Positions 44,583 through 54,667 of a DNA stretch of 64,000 bases are shown in pieces. The DNA is from Pseudo-nitzschia pungens (lineage: Eukaryota; Bacillariophyta; Bacillariophyceae; Bacillariales; Bacillariaceae). A program made the translations under genes and the position numbers. The DNA lies in NCBI GenBank assembly GCA_037355855.1, contig CM074759.1, positions 3,968,001 to 4,032,000 on the forward strand. Direction: 5' to 3'. Each line of letters opens with the position of its first letter. Position 1 is the first letter of the stretch. The notes under the pieces were generated by a model. It was not told where the DNA came from, did no database searches, and saw nothing but the letters and a program-made list of their open reading frames with translations.

Positions 44583-45650
44583 TCAGGGGAGCCATATAAG
44601 TTCCCCATCGATACTCCGTTCGGTTCGACCACCATGTTCTGAGTGGTATTGGTCTTTTGCTGCTTTGAGGGCAGTGTTCATGTAAGCTTGGAAGGATTCG
44701 TTGCTTCCTGAGATGTCGTGGCATTGAGAGTGGAATGTTTCTGTGTTAGAGTTTGAGCCATGATTCTTGTTGCCGGTGCCGTGTCCCTTGTTGTAATTTT
44801 TGGAGAACTTGTTCTTTGGACATTTGGACCAATCATGGTTGTGGCCCGGAATGCGACACGGATTGGACTTCTTTTTGTTGCTGTTCTGGTTTGCCTTGTT
44901 GTTGGGACCAGAGCATTTGCGATTGTTGTTTTTAAAACTGTTAGAATGGTTGGAACGTCTTCAATTATTCTTGTTGTTCTTCTGCTTGCTGAGTCGATCG
45001 AGACTGCTCATGTGATCGACAATGAACTGAGGTGTGGTGCGTTGTGTGACTCCTTGATGTATGCGAATATAGTCTTCGATCCAGCCATTGGGATAGCTGT
45101 GTAAGAGGACTGTGACTTGCTGGAGGTGGTCCAAGTTGGCCACATATCCATGGAGTTTTGCTGTGTATTTCATTAAAGTCATTAGTCAGTCTGTATGATC
45201 CTTGCAGGAGCTTTCAATTTTCTTTTTACATGCAGGGCTTCGAAGGTAGATGTGCATGAGGTCTTGTGCATCCTCTGCATTGCAGTATAGTTTGATAAAG
45301 GCTTGGAACGCTGAGTTGTATCCATCGTGAGTGAGAGGATAGAGACGCTGACCATTGGGTCGTGTGCTCCGTGCCAGGGTTCTCCATTTGGTCCGGGCAT
45401 CGACGCAAAGGCATTGTCTGAAGTATCTGATGAGAGAGTTGTCTTGTATTCCTATATCTTCAGCTGCATTGAGATAGGCCTCTTTGGTGTGCAGTAACTC
45501 TTCTAATCCTCCTGTATCGGTGAATAGAGGGACCTTGACACTGTCGGAGTGGTCGTCGGCGTTGTAGATCGATAGGGTTACTAGCTTGGGTTTCGCGCTG
45601 TCAAAAGAGGTCTTGTATGAGACAGGGGGATCTCTGTAGATGCCTGCCAT
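44583..45650 (-). pseudogene. Element D Gag, two premature stops
   Basis: Starts MAGIYRDPPVSYKTSFDSAK. TGA at 45186-45188 sits in KDHTD then LMTLMKYT, where relatives have Arg (CGA to TGA). A second TGA at 44961-44963 replaces Gly in the NNKNNGRR stretch. The knuckle reads CRIPGHNHDWSKC and the end IDGELIWLP then TGA (44583-44585), in frame with pol. Confidence 0.82.
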
Positions 45651-45735
45651 GGTTAAGAAGGTTGCTCTTGCTCTTGTCAAGGGTACAAGTTGCCTCTGTT
45701 GTTGAGGCTGTCGGTGTTTCGGTTTTCTTGAGAGT

Positions 45736-45787
45736 TCAGTACTGAATTCTACTACTGTTCCTACGTGAAAGCGGACAGTAATTACTG
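45736..45787 (-). promoter_or_regulatory. Leader palindromes of element D
   Basis: CAGTAATTACTG (45776-45787) abuts the LTR, and TCAGTACTGA lies at 45736-45745. Confidence 0.6.
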
Positions 45788-46095
45788 TGTAACACTCTAA
45801 GGTAGAAATTGGGAGTAGTATGAATAATTGTGTGCTATTTCATTTACAAGATGGGATTGTAATTAGTAAAGAGAGGAAATAATGAGCAATGAGGTCATCG
45901 TGACCTCTTTATATAATCTACATCCCTGTAGATAACATATATTCTGTATGTAACCTTAATCGTGCTATCGCTCTCTTCTGCATGCCTGTTCATACATACC
46001 GGATATTCGTGTATGAATATCTTTATATTCGAATCCCATGTGGGATTCGGTTAATTATCGATTCGTAACATACTAACTTACGCTAGCATGTTACA
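45788..46095 (-). repeat. 5' LTR of element D
   Basis: 308 bp, on the minus strand TGTAACATGCTAGCGTAAG...GTGTTACA. The next plus-strand bases are CAAAG of the F RT codons. Confidence 0.85.
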
Positions 46096-46746
46096 CAAAG
46101 AAGGACAACAGAGTTAGATGGGTATCAGACTTCAGAGAACTCAATGAACTCCTTGAGAGAAGACCATATCCCTATAACAAGGATACAAGATATCATGAAC
46201 AAGAGAGGCAAGTACATTCACTTCACCAAGATTGACTTGTCCATGCAATACTACTGCTTTGAACTGGATGAAGCAAGCAAGAAACTGTGTACCATAGTCA
46301 CCCCTTATGGATGCTATGAGTATCAACGCCTACCAATGGGAGTTAAAGTCTCCCCGGATGTTGCTCAACAACTCATGGAAGATATCCTACAAAACACCAA
46401 CTGCATTGTTTATATTGATGATATTGGTATGTGGACCAATGGATCCTTTGATCTACACATGAAGACTATTGACAAGATTCTTGATAGACTCAATCAGAAT
46501 GGGCTGAAGTGCAACCCACTCAAGTGTGACTGGGCTGTACAAGAAACTGACTTTCTTGGTTATTGGATGACACCTACATCTGTTAAGCCATGGAGAAAGA
46601 AGATTGAAGCCATCCTACATATGGACCGGCCTCAAACTGTGACCCAAGTCAAGTCCTCCCTAGGAGCAGTAGGATACTATAGAGATATGTGCTGGCCTCG
46701 CAGATCCCATGTCCTAGCTCCTCTCTTTGATATCACTGGTGGCCAC
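46096..46746 (+). pseudogene. Element F pol, RT segment
   Basis: Starts KKDNRVRWVSDFRELNELLE, with a one-base insertion near 46175 (relatives read RRPYPIPRIQDIM). Intact RT palm motifs follow: KIDLSMQYYCFELDEASKKL, YEYQRLPMGVKVSPDVAQQL and VYIDDIGMWTNGS. The connection domain YYRDMCWPRRSHVLAPLF carries an extra codon. Target-duplicated GCCAC and element E end it. Confidence 0.85.
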
Positions 46747-47076
46747 TGTTACACGTTAAGGTAGAAGTTTCGGAGTAGTATGAATATTGTGATGTTTAGA
46801 TACTTTACGGAATATTGTTACGCGAATTAAGAATGGAAACATATAAAATTTTGAGGTCGTGAGTATTGCCATATTTTGGCATGCTCTGCCATAAATGTTG
46901 GTTCAATGTCGATTCCCACGATTAGGCATATGTCCTCTTCTGGGACTCGACCGTTAAGTTGATACACATATTATGATGTAACAACGAACGTAGATTACCA
47001 TATATATATATATGATATTTGATTCCCACGATGCGGGATTCAGTTAATTATTCATTCGTGACCGTAGCTATGCTAG
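46747..47076 (-). repeat. 3' LTR of element E (outer about 10 bp lost)
   Basis: Matches 50294-50630 almost exactly but ends at CTATGCTAG, where the other copy continues CGCTGCCGTGTCACA. Confidence 0.88.
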
Positions 47077-49117
47077 TAAAAGCTGAAGGAGCTTTGCGTT
47101 GCTTGCCTTTGATGGCAGCAGCTTGAGGAGTCTTGGGGGTTCCAGTGATATCAAAGAGAGGAGCTAGGACATGAGATCTTCGGGGCCACATGTCCCTGTA
47201 GTATCCAACTGCTCCTAGAAAGGACTTGACTTGGGTCACAGTTCGTGGTCGGTCCATATGTAATATGGCTTCAATCTTCTTTCTCCATGGTTTGACTGCT
47301 GTGGGCGTCATCCAGTATCCAAGGAAGTCAGTCTCTTGTACAGCCCAGTCACACTTGAGTGGGTTGCATTTGAGTCCGTTTTGGTTGAGCCGGTCCAGTA
47401 TCTTGTCTATTGTCTTCATGTGTAGATCAAAGGAGCCATTGGTCCAGATACCAATATCATCAATATAAACAGTGCAGTCAGTGTCTTGTAAGATATCTTC
47501 CATCAGCTGCTGTGCGACGTCCGGGGAAACTTTAACTCCCATTGGTAGTCTTTGGTATTCATAGCAGCCATATGGCGTCACTATGGTACAGAGTTTCTTG
47601 CTTGCGTCGTCCAGTTCGAAGCAGTAGTATTGCATGGACAAGTCAATCTTGGTGAAGTGAGTGTATTTGCCTCGCTTGTTCATGATATCTTGTATCCTTG
47701 GTATGGGATAAGGTCTTCTTTCAAGGAGTTCATTGAGTTCTCTGAAGTCTGATACCCATCTGACTCTGTTATCTTTCTTTGGAACAATAAAGGTTGGGAA
47801 TGCCCATTCAGCTGGTCCAGTGCACCTCTTGAGGACTCCATCATTACAAAGATTCTGGAGCTCCCTTTTGAATAGGTCTTCTCGTTTGTATGCAACTGGA
47901 TAAGGCTTCTTGTGTATGGGCTTGGATCCGGGCTTCAGTCTTAGAGCGATCTTTTTGTGTGGATACTTTCCTAACTCTCCATTGAAGACGTTAGGGTACT
48001 TGCTTAGTATTGCTTGGAACTGTTGCTGTTCTGCGTTGGACATGTGGGACTGTTGCTTGGCAACTGTAGATGGATCTGTTTCTTGGTAGGCCCTGTCTAA
48101 GATAACTTTGGACTTGTATGGATTGGCAAAGGAGAGATCATCAGCAAAGAGTTCGGCGTCTTCAAGTTCTTCCATGAGCATGGTGTGGTTGTCATGGTAT
48201 AAGGAGGTGTCCTTCATAGGGATGGTTCTATCCATCCACTGAACTGCTCCTTCTTTGAATAGGAGATTGATCTGTGCTAGGTGGAGGAAGTCTCTGCCTA
48301 GTATCAAATCGTATCTGCAGTTAGGGGAATGGAAGAGCCTTGCCTCTTGTTGGTTGATAGTATAGTTGCCAAACTCTTGTAACTTGAGGTTCTTCATGAT
48401 GATGTATTCTGTAGTATCGAAGCTGCCATTTGCTGTAGTGGTTAGGACCTGGTGTCGGCTTCGAGTCGGTATGGTGCCGAATGGTAGTGCTCGTTTGTTA
48501 ATTAGGGTTCTGGAAGATCCACTATCGAGTAGTGCGAGTAGTGGTCTTGATTTCGTTGGTATGCCTTGTATGTACTGTACTGTAGTTAGTAGAATAGGAG
48601 CCACGTTACTCTTATTCGGGGATGCCTGTTCTGCTGTATTTCCAGCAGTCAACAGCAGCTTTAAATAATTTTGCTCCAGCGCACCTCCTTTGGTGTAGTC
48701 TTTGGAGTTTTTGGTATTGCAATAGAGATTTTTGGCTGTACCCGTGGACCAATTCCTTGCCAGGGACAAGAGTGGTCTATTTATTGCTGCTGTACTATCG
48801 TTCGCGTCGGTTGTACCCTTGGATCGATTTGTTTGGTTTCGATTCGTATCCGTGTTTGGATTAGTATCCATGTTCATGTTGTTCTCTTCGGAGAATCGAA
48901 CTGTTTTTATTGTCGGTGCTGCGTTTGCAGGCTTTGCTACGCGTTCAACAGGACTCCATCCTGTAGGTTCCTTCCCCTCTTTATCTGGGAGATCTCCTCC
49001 ATGCGTCATCCCAGACAGCAGGGCTGTACTGGCATCCAGTTCCTGGGGAGCTGGAGGCAAGGTGATTGCTGGTTTTGGTGAAGCCCGGGGCTTCTTTCGT
49101 GGCTTGGAGCCATGAAG
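47077..49117 (-). CDS. Element E pol: protease and RT, truncated before RNase H
   Basis: Open in frame with gag from the codon after UGA. It shows the leader (KPRKKPRASPKPAITL, PPAPQELDASTALLSG), retropepsin DSGSSRTLI (Arg replaces Gly compared with C and F), YDLILGRDFLHLAQINLLF, RT KIDLSMQYYCFELDD, YIDDIGIWTNGS and the connection SFLGAVGYYRDMWPRRS. The natural frame is lost at SAFT, after which it reads a few LTR-derived codons to a stop at 47048. Confidence 0.87.
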
Positions 49118-50170
49118 TCAGGGGAGCCACACAAGTTCCCCATCGATACTTCTTTCAGTGCGTCCACCATGTTCGGAATGGTATGATTCCATTGCTGCTT
49201 TCATGTGGGCTTGGAAGGACTCGTTGCTTCCAGGGACACAGTGAGAGTGGGCGTGAAATGTCTCTCCTGCTCCTGATTTTGGATGAGAGTTACTCTTGTT
49301 GTAGTTCTTGGAGAACTTGTTCTTCGGGCATTCGGACCAATCATGGTTGTGTCCGGGTATTCGACACGGATTGGACTTCTTCTTGTTGTTGTTGTTTCCC
49401 TTGTTGTTGGATTGCGAGTTGCGCTTCCGAGAGTTGCTGTTGTTGTTGTTTGAATTGTTGGAGCGTTTTTGTTGCTTGTTATTGTTCTTGTTGCTCTTTT
49501 TGTTGGCTTGTCTCTCGTGGCAGCTCATGTGGTCGACAATGAATTGGACATTGGTGTCCTCGTGAATGCCGCTGTGGATCATGCCGTAGTGTTTGATCCA
49601 TGACGCTGGGAAGGAGTGTAGGAGAATAGTTAGTTTCTCCACCCTGGAGAGAGGAGCGCTGCTTCCATCCAGCTTGGCAGTGTATTTCATGAGGATTAAG
49701 ATCCGGTCGGCGTGATCCTTACAGGTCATTGCCGGTGTCTTTCTGCAGTCGTTGCTCCGGAGATAGGTGTGCATGATGTCTCGTGCATCCCTGGCATTGC
49801 AGTAGAACTTGGTGAAGTCCAAAATGGCTTGTTCATATCCTCCAATCTCTTCTTCTTCATATTGGAGATTGTCGGGATCGAGTGGGTCTTGTATCATGTT
49901 GTTCCACTTGCTCTGCGCATCAGTCGTGAGGCAGCGGCTGAAGTGGGTGAGGTGTTTGCTGACTGGAAGCTGTATGAGTTTGGCGGCGTTTCGGAATGAC
50001 TCTTCGACAAATAAGAGTTCTTCCAGGCCTCCTTTTTCTGTAAAAAGGGGGACCTTGATACTGTCGGTGTTGCCGTCGGCGTCGTTATTGTAGAGGGTAA
50101 AGAGCTTGGGTTTGGTTCGATCGAAGGAGCTCTTGTAAGTAATAGGTGGATCCCTGTATAGACCTGCCAT
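49118..50170 (-). CDS. Element E Gag
   Basis: 350 residues, intact. Starts MAGLYRDPPITYKSSFDRTK. Core motifs are EKGGLEELLFVEESF, ARDIMHTYLRSNDC, KLTILLHSFPASWIKHYGMI and VQFIVDHMSCHERQ. A long Asn/Lys/Ser tract, knuckle CRIPGHNHDWSEC and end DGELVWLP then UGA (49118-49120) follow. Its core resembles the gag-only elements A and I more than Gag of C does, which makes E-type elements candidate helpers for them. Confidence 0.88.
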   Translation of the reverse strand: MAGLYRDPPITYKSSFDRTKPKLFTLYNNDADGNTDSIKVPLFTEKGGLEELLFVEESFRNAAKLIQLPVSKHLTHFSRCLTTDAQSKWNNMIQDPLDPDNLQYEEEEIGGYEQAILDFTKFYCNARDARDIMHTYLRSNDCRKTPAMTCKDHADRILILMKYTAKLDGSSAPLSRVEKLTILLHSFPASWIKHYGMIHSGIHEDTNVQFIVDHMSCHERQANKKSNKNNNKQQKRSNNSNNNNSNSRKRNSQSNNKGNNNNKKKSNPCRIPGHNHDWSECPKNKFSKNYNKSNSHPKSGAGETFHAHSHCVPGSNESFQAHMKAAMESYHSEHGGRTERSIDGELVWLP

Positions 50171-50242
50171 CTTAGGTTGCTTGTTGGAGATACAGGTTGC
50201 CTCTGTTGTTGAGGCTATCGATGTTTTCAGAGGAGGGTTTAT

Positions 50243-50293
50243 TCAGTACTGATTGTTACTGTCTTTCTACTTAAAGATAAACAGTAATTACTG
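50243..50293 (-). promoter_or_regulatory. Leader palindromes of element E
   Basis: CAGTAATTACTG (50282-50293) abuts the LTR, and TCAGTACTGA lies at 50243-50252. Confidence 0.6.
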
Positions 50294-50630
50294 TGTTACA
50301 CGTTAAGGTAGAAGTTTCGGAGTAGTATGAATATTGTGATGTTTAGATACTTTACGGAATATTGTTACGCGAATTAAGAATGGAAACATATAAAATTTTG
50401 AGGTCGTGAGTATTGCCATATTTTGGCATGCTCTGCCATAAATGTTGGTTCAATGTCGATTCCCACAATTAGGCATATGTCCTCTTCTGGGACTCGACCG
50501 TTAAGTTGATACACATATTATGATGTACCAACGAACGTAGATTACCATATATATATATGATATTTGATTCCCACGATGCGGGATTCAGTTAATTATTCAT
50601 TCGTGACCGTAGCTACGCTGCCGTGTCACA
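50294..50630 (-). repeat. 5' LTR of element E
   Basis: 337 bp, on the minus strand TGTGACACGGCAGCGTAGC...GTGTAACA, followed on the plus strand by GCCAC. Confidence 0.9.
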
Positions 50631-52471
50631 GCCACAAGAAAACTCCTCAAGCAGCTGCCATCAAAGGCAAGCAAAGAAAAGCTCTTTCAGCTTTCAATTG
50701 GGGTCCCGCTCAAGACAAAGCCTTTCAAGAGATGAATGCAATGGTGGCAGCAGATGCGCTGAACACCTATCCAGACCTTAACAAGCCCTTTGAACTGTAC
50801 ACTGATGCCTCGGACCTACAGCTTGGCGCTGCTATAATACAAGATAGCAAGCCTATAGCATACTGGTCCAAGAAAGTAACTGATGCCCAAAAGAATTATA
50901 CTACAATGGAGAAAGAACTCCTTGCAATCTTGCTGTGCTGCAAAGAGGTCAGAAAGATGCTCCTTGGTGGTGTTATCAATGTATACACTGACCATAAAAA
51001 TCTTACCTTCAGGACACTTTTGGTCCAACAAGTCCTCTGGTGGAGATTATTCCTTGAAGAGTTTGGCGTCAACCTCACATATGTGGAAGGCAAGAAGAAT
51101 GTTCTTGCTGATGCCTTCTCCAGGCTCCCCCGGATGCATCCACCTACTGAAGGGAAGAAAGCCCTTGAAAAGGGCACTCTTATTGATTTTTTGAACCTTG
51201 ACGTCCCTACGCAAGATGAAGAACTGTTTCTAACAGAGTTCCCCAACCTCTTCCAACACTTATGCCATGACGCAGACCAAGACCTACAGGCCTGTTTGCT
51301 GAACAATGAGTGCCTAATCAACTTACCAAACAAAAAAGACATGGAATGCCCAGTGAACTACTCCAAGATATATCTTCATCAGCAAAAGGACTCCACCATT
51401 AAGTTCAAGATCCAATCTAAAGTCTTCTTCTTCCAAGAAATAGAAGGCAACAACATATTGTGCTACGCCAACCAGGCCAACCCCAAGAACTGGAGAATTT
51501 ACATCCCACCTTCACTAATAGGAGATGATACAATCAAATGGTATCATCTCCTGTTGGGTCATTGTGGATCCACCAGGTTATATCAAACCATCTCAGCAAG
51601 ATTCTATGCAGACAATCTATCCAACTTATGCAAGTCATACATCTGTCCTGACAACTGCATTAAATACAAGAACCAGCACTCCAAATATGGTGAGCTTCCA
51701 CCAAAAGAAGCTCCACTGGCACCATTCAATGAAGTGCATGTCGACCTCATAGGCCCCTGGAATATTCCAGCTCAAGGCAAGAACTACAACTTCAAAGCCC
51801 TTACCTGTATTGACCCAGTTACCAACCTCCTGGAAATTATCAGAATACAAGATAAGTCTTCACAGCATGTATCTGATCAATTCAAGAACTGCTGGCTTTC
51901 AAGATATCCAAGACCTATCAGATGTGTTCATGACAATGCCGGTGAATTCCTAGGAGCTGAATTTCAAACTACCCTCAAGTAGTATGGAATCCAATTGATA
52001 CCCACTACAGTGAAGAATCCCCAGTCTAACGCCATCTGTGAAAGAGTCCATCATACAATTGCTGACATCCTCAGAGTTCTGATACATGTCGATCCACCTC
52101 AAGTTAATACCAGAGCCAGCCAGCTCATGGATTATGCCCTATCAACATGCATGCATGCCTCCAGATGTGCTGTTAACGCGGCATTACAAGCATCTCCAGG
52201 ATCCCTAGTTTTCAACCGGGACATGATTGTTGATCTGCCACTAACTGCTAACCTATAAGCATTGCAGCAGCTCAGGCAACAAGGGATCAATAGAAACCTT
52301 CTCAGAGACAACGCCAAGAGAATCAATCGCATCTTCCAAGTTAAAGACAAGGTATGGATGCAAGAGCCGGATTCTGATAAAGTACAACCAAGGAAGACCG
52401 GCCCCTTCATTATCACTCAAGTCAATGACAATGGAACTGTCAAACTACAGAAGGCCCCTTCAATAACCAAA
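50631..52471 (+). pseudogene. Element F pol, RNase H and integrase
   Basis: Resumes after element E as HKKTPQAAAIKGKQRK. RNase H motifs are LYTDASDLQLGAAI, MEKELLAILLCCKE and YTDHKNLTF. The integrase HHCC finger (WYHLLLGHCGSTRLYQ, CKSYICPDNC) and DDE core (HVDLIGPW, CVHDNAGEFLGAEF, NPQSNAICERVHH) follow. Breaks are TAG at 51980-51982 (CAG in relatives, TLKQYG) and TAA at 52256-52258. The C-terminal segment VWMQEPDSDKVQPRKTGPF runs into KAPSITK, where the LINE derivative is inserted. Confidence 0.86.
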
Positions 52472-52502
52472 TTAATTAATATACTTATTTAAGTAGGAAA
52501 AT

Positions 52503-52515
52503 CCACCGAAGGTGG
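52503..52515 (-). other. Hairpin near the 3' end of the LINE derivative
   Basis: CCACC-TTC-GGTGG, about 31 nt before the 3' end. A 3' stem-loop is the signal several LINE reverse transcriptases recognise; that role is inferred here. Confidence 0.5.
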
Positions 52516-53149
52516 TTAAAAGCTACTCAGTCTGTAACCAGACTTTATCGTCGCCTCAATCGAAGAGAGGTTAGGCCCCAAGTTGTAGAACGACGCGCCG
52601 CCTCAACCATGGGGAATAGGCCCCAGGTTGTAAGGACGGCTATTTTGCAAACGAACCTTGGTAAGAAACAGGAAAAAAAACGAACCAGTCCAGAGCACAA
52701 CAGACACTGCTGTTGCAAAGCGTACAGGAAACGGGGTAACAAGAACGTGAAAGGGAAAGACACAAGCAAAACTGTCCCTCCAATGCTGGTGTGCAGCATC
52801 CGTAATGCTAGTGGTCAGCTGACACAAGCAAAACCCTGACTAGATACATGGTATCTGTAATGCTAGTGGTCAGCGTACAAAAGCAAAACTCCTCTCTGAA
52901 TGCTGGATTGCAGCATCACCAGTAATGCGAGTAGTCATCCCCAAACACATCCCGAACCACATTCCTTACCACTGTATGGTACATAAAGTACAGAGCCTAC
53001 TACCAAATTCAGAACAGCTGTCCTCCTGTTCGAACTTAGTAGTAGCAACACGTAGAGGCGGTGGAGCCTACTACCAAATTCAAATTCGTAACAGCTGGCC
53101 TTCTGTTCGAACTTGAACTTGCTCTCCTGTAGTAGCTTGGAAACAGGGC

Positions 53150-53965
53150 CTTTAAGTGAAAACACTTATGGACCATCAGGGCTGTAGGCTTGAAAACAGG
53201 TCTCTGCTGTACTGTGAACTGGAGGGGTATATGTAGGTGGTGGTGCGTTAAGTAACATGTACTTAGCAGCTTTGGGGCTTGGGTCATAAAAACAGTAGGT
53301 CCATAATCAAAAACAATTATGGACTATCAGGGCAGTAGACTTGAAAACAGATGACAGTTGAAGTGTGCATCTGAGAGGGTTATGTAGGTAGGAGAGCCTT
53401 AAGCAAGCTGTACTTAGCGGCTTTGGGGCTTGGGTCAGGAAATAGTAGGACCTTAAGTGAGAACACTTATGGTCCAGCAGGGCAGTAGACTTGAAAACAG
53501 ATGACAGTTGAAGTGTGCATCTGAGAGGTATATGTAGGTAGGAGAGCCTTAAGCAAGCTGTACTTAGCGGCTTTGGGGCTTGGGTAAGGAAACAGTAGGA
53601 CCATAAGCGAAAACACTTATGGTCCATCAGGGCAGTAGACTTGAAAACAGATGACAGTTGAAGAATGCATCTGAGAGGTATATGTAGGTAGGGGAGCCTT
53701 AAGCAAACTGTACTTAGTGGCTTTAGGGCTTGGGTCAGGAAACAGTAGGACCATAAGCGAAAACACTTAGGGTCCATCAGGGCAGTAGACTTGGAAACAG
53801 ATGACATTTATACAGTACACCTGAGAGGGTTATGTAGGTGGTGGAGCCTTAAGCAAACTGTACTTAGCGGCTTTGGGGCTTGGGTCAAGAAACAGTAGGA
53901 CCATAAGTGAAAACACTTAGGGTCCAGCAGGGCAATGGACTTGAAAACAGATGACAGAATTTCTT
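53150..53965 (-). repeat. 150-bp tandem monomers in the LINE derivative leader
   Basis: The landmark TTGAAAACAGATGACAG recurs exactly every 150 bp at 53341, 53491, 53641, 53791 (one change) and 53941, with a diverged unit near 53190. Each unit holds a hairpin, for example GGACCATAAG (53598-53607) pairing with CTTATGGTCC (53616-53625). As 150 is a multiple of three, a spurious 166-codon ORF stays open. Confidence 0.92.
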
Positions 53966-54496
53966 TTTAGAAAAAAAGATTCCTACAGTGGAAGGGGCTG
54001 TTCGTGAACTTCGACTTGAAAAGACTTAAGAGGACTCAGCAAGGAACTTCGAAGAATGTAGAACATTAAGTGAGAATCACTTAAGCAGCTTGGAAACAGT
54101 GTAGAACATTAAGTATAAGATATACTTAAGGGCCTTGGAATGGAGCTGGGAAACAGATCGAAGCAGAAATACAACGTTGTTGTCGGTTTTGCTGTACGGT
54201 AGAATCTGTACTGGAAGTGCTGTAGAAAATTATGTGTCGGTTTGCTGCTGCTGCTGCTGCTCGATCGGCCGCCGAGTGGTGAATTGGCAACCAAAGCAAC
54301 CAAACGAAGCATCCAGCAACTGAACCGATAGCAGAAACGAAGAGCGCAGGTCTTGGTTAATACATGTAGGTCCTGGGGTTGTGATTGGGGGTGTATAAGG
54401 GAGCGAGATATCGCATGGTAAAGTTGTGTAGAAAGCTACGTATTTTTAGTACTGGAACATCGGAACGTCGGACAAAATGCGCTTCGCGCAAATTGT

Positions 54497-54635
54497 GCCC
54501 CTTCAATAACCAAAACAGTAAACATCCAAAAGATCACTCCGTATCAGGAACCGACTACTCCTCCAAATAGAACCCCAGAAACTCAAATGAGCCAATCAGA
54601 GGACTCAGAACCATCTTCGAATCATTGGACAGCTT
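54497..54635 (+). pseudogene. Element F pol C-terminal tail
   Basis: Continuation after the LINE derivative: APSITKTVNIQKITPYQEPT, ending SSNHWTA and a stop. It matches the C-terminus of element C Pol (VNFRKLTPYKEL, DDSVIHWTA). Confidence 0.85.
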
Positions 54636-54667
54636 AACTGTGGAATTCGTTCAATCATGAGGCACTA

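Larger units (their letters stand above)
44232..46095 (-). mobile_element. Gypsy LTR retrotransposon D, 3' truncated
   Basis: Minus-strand element retaining the 5' LTR (45788-46095), leader, gag and the first about 115 codons of pol. Its left edge is mid-pol (LSLARNWSTG) and passes directly into element F protease sequence with no LTR. The deletion also removed the segment of F between SNYTMLI and the KKDNRVRW motif of RT, so it happened after D had inserted into F. Confidence 0.8.
46747..50630 (-). mobile_element. Gypsy LTR retrotransposon E with 3' pol deletion
   Basis: Minus-strand element inserted in F, with target duplication GCCAC (46742-46746 and 50631-50635). It has nearly identical LTRs, leader palindromes, intact gag, then UGA and protease-RT. 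A deletion joins pol just before RNase H (KQRKAPSAFT) to the 3' LTR, removing RNase H, integrase and about 10 bp of the LTR edge. It is a young element that cannot integrate by itself. Confidence 0.9.
52472..54496 (-). mobile_element. Internally deleted LINE derivative with 18-bp target duplication
   Basis: 2,025 bp inserted in element F pol. GCCCCTTCAATAACCAAA is present on both sides (52454-52471 and 54497-54514), and F reads through when one copy is removed. The minus-strand 5' end (54496 downward) matches the 5' end of the plus-strand LINE at 55829 (CATTTTGTCCGACGTTCC, GATGTTCCAGTACT, TTTCTACACAACTTT). The repeat-bearing 5' leader follows, then a 3' tail ending AAGTATATTAATTAA. No ORF1 or ORF2 is left. 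Long variable target duplication and intact ends fit target-primed reverse transcription. Confidence 0.8.

Noticed and set aside
53307..53807. 166-codon minus-strand ORF with a 50-residue repeat
   Set aside because: Product of the exact 150-bp period; each unit shifts sequence without codon-level conservation.
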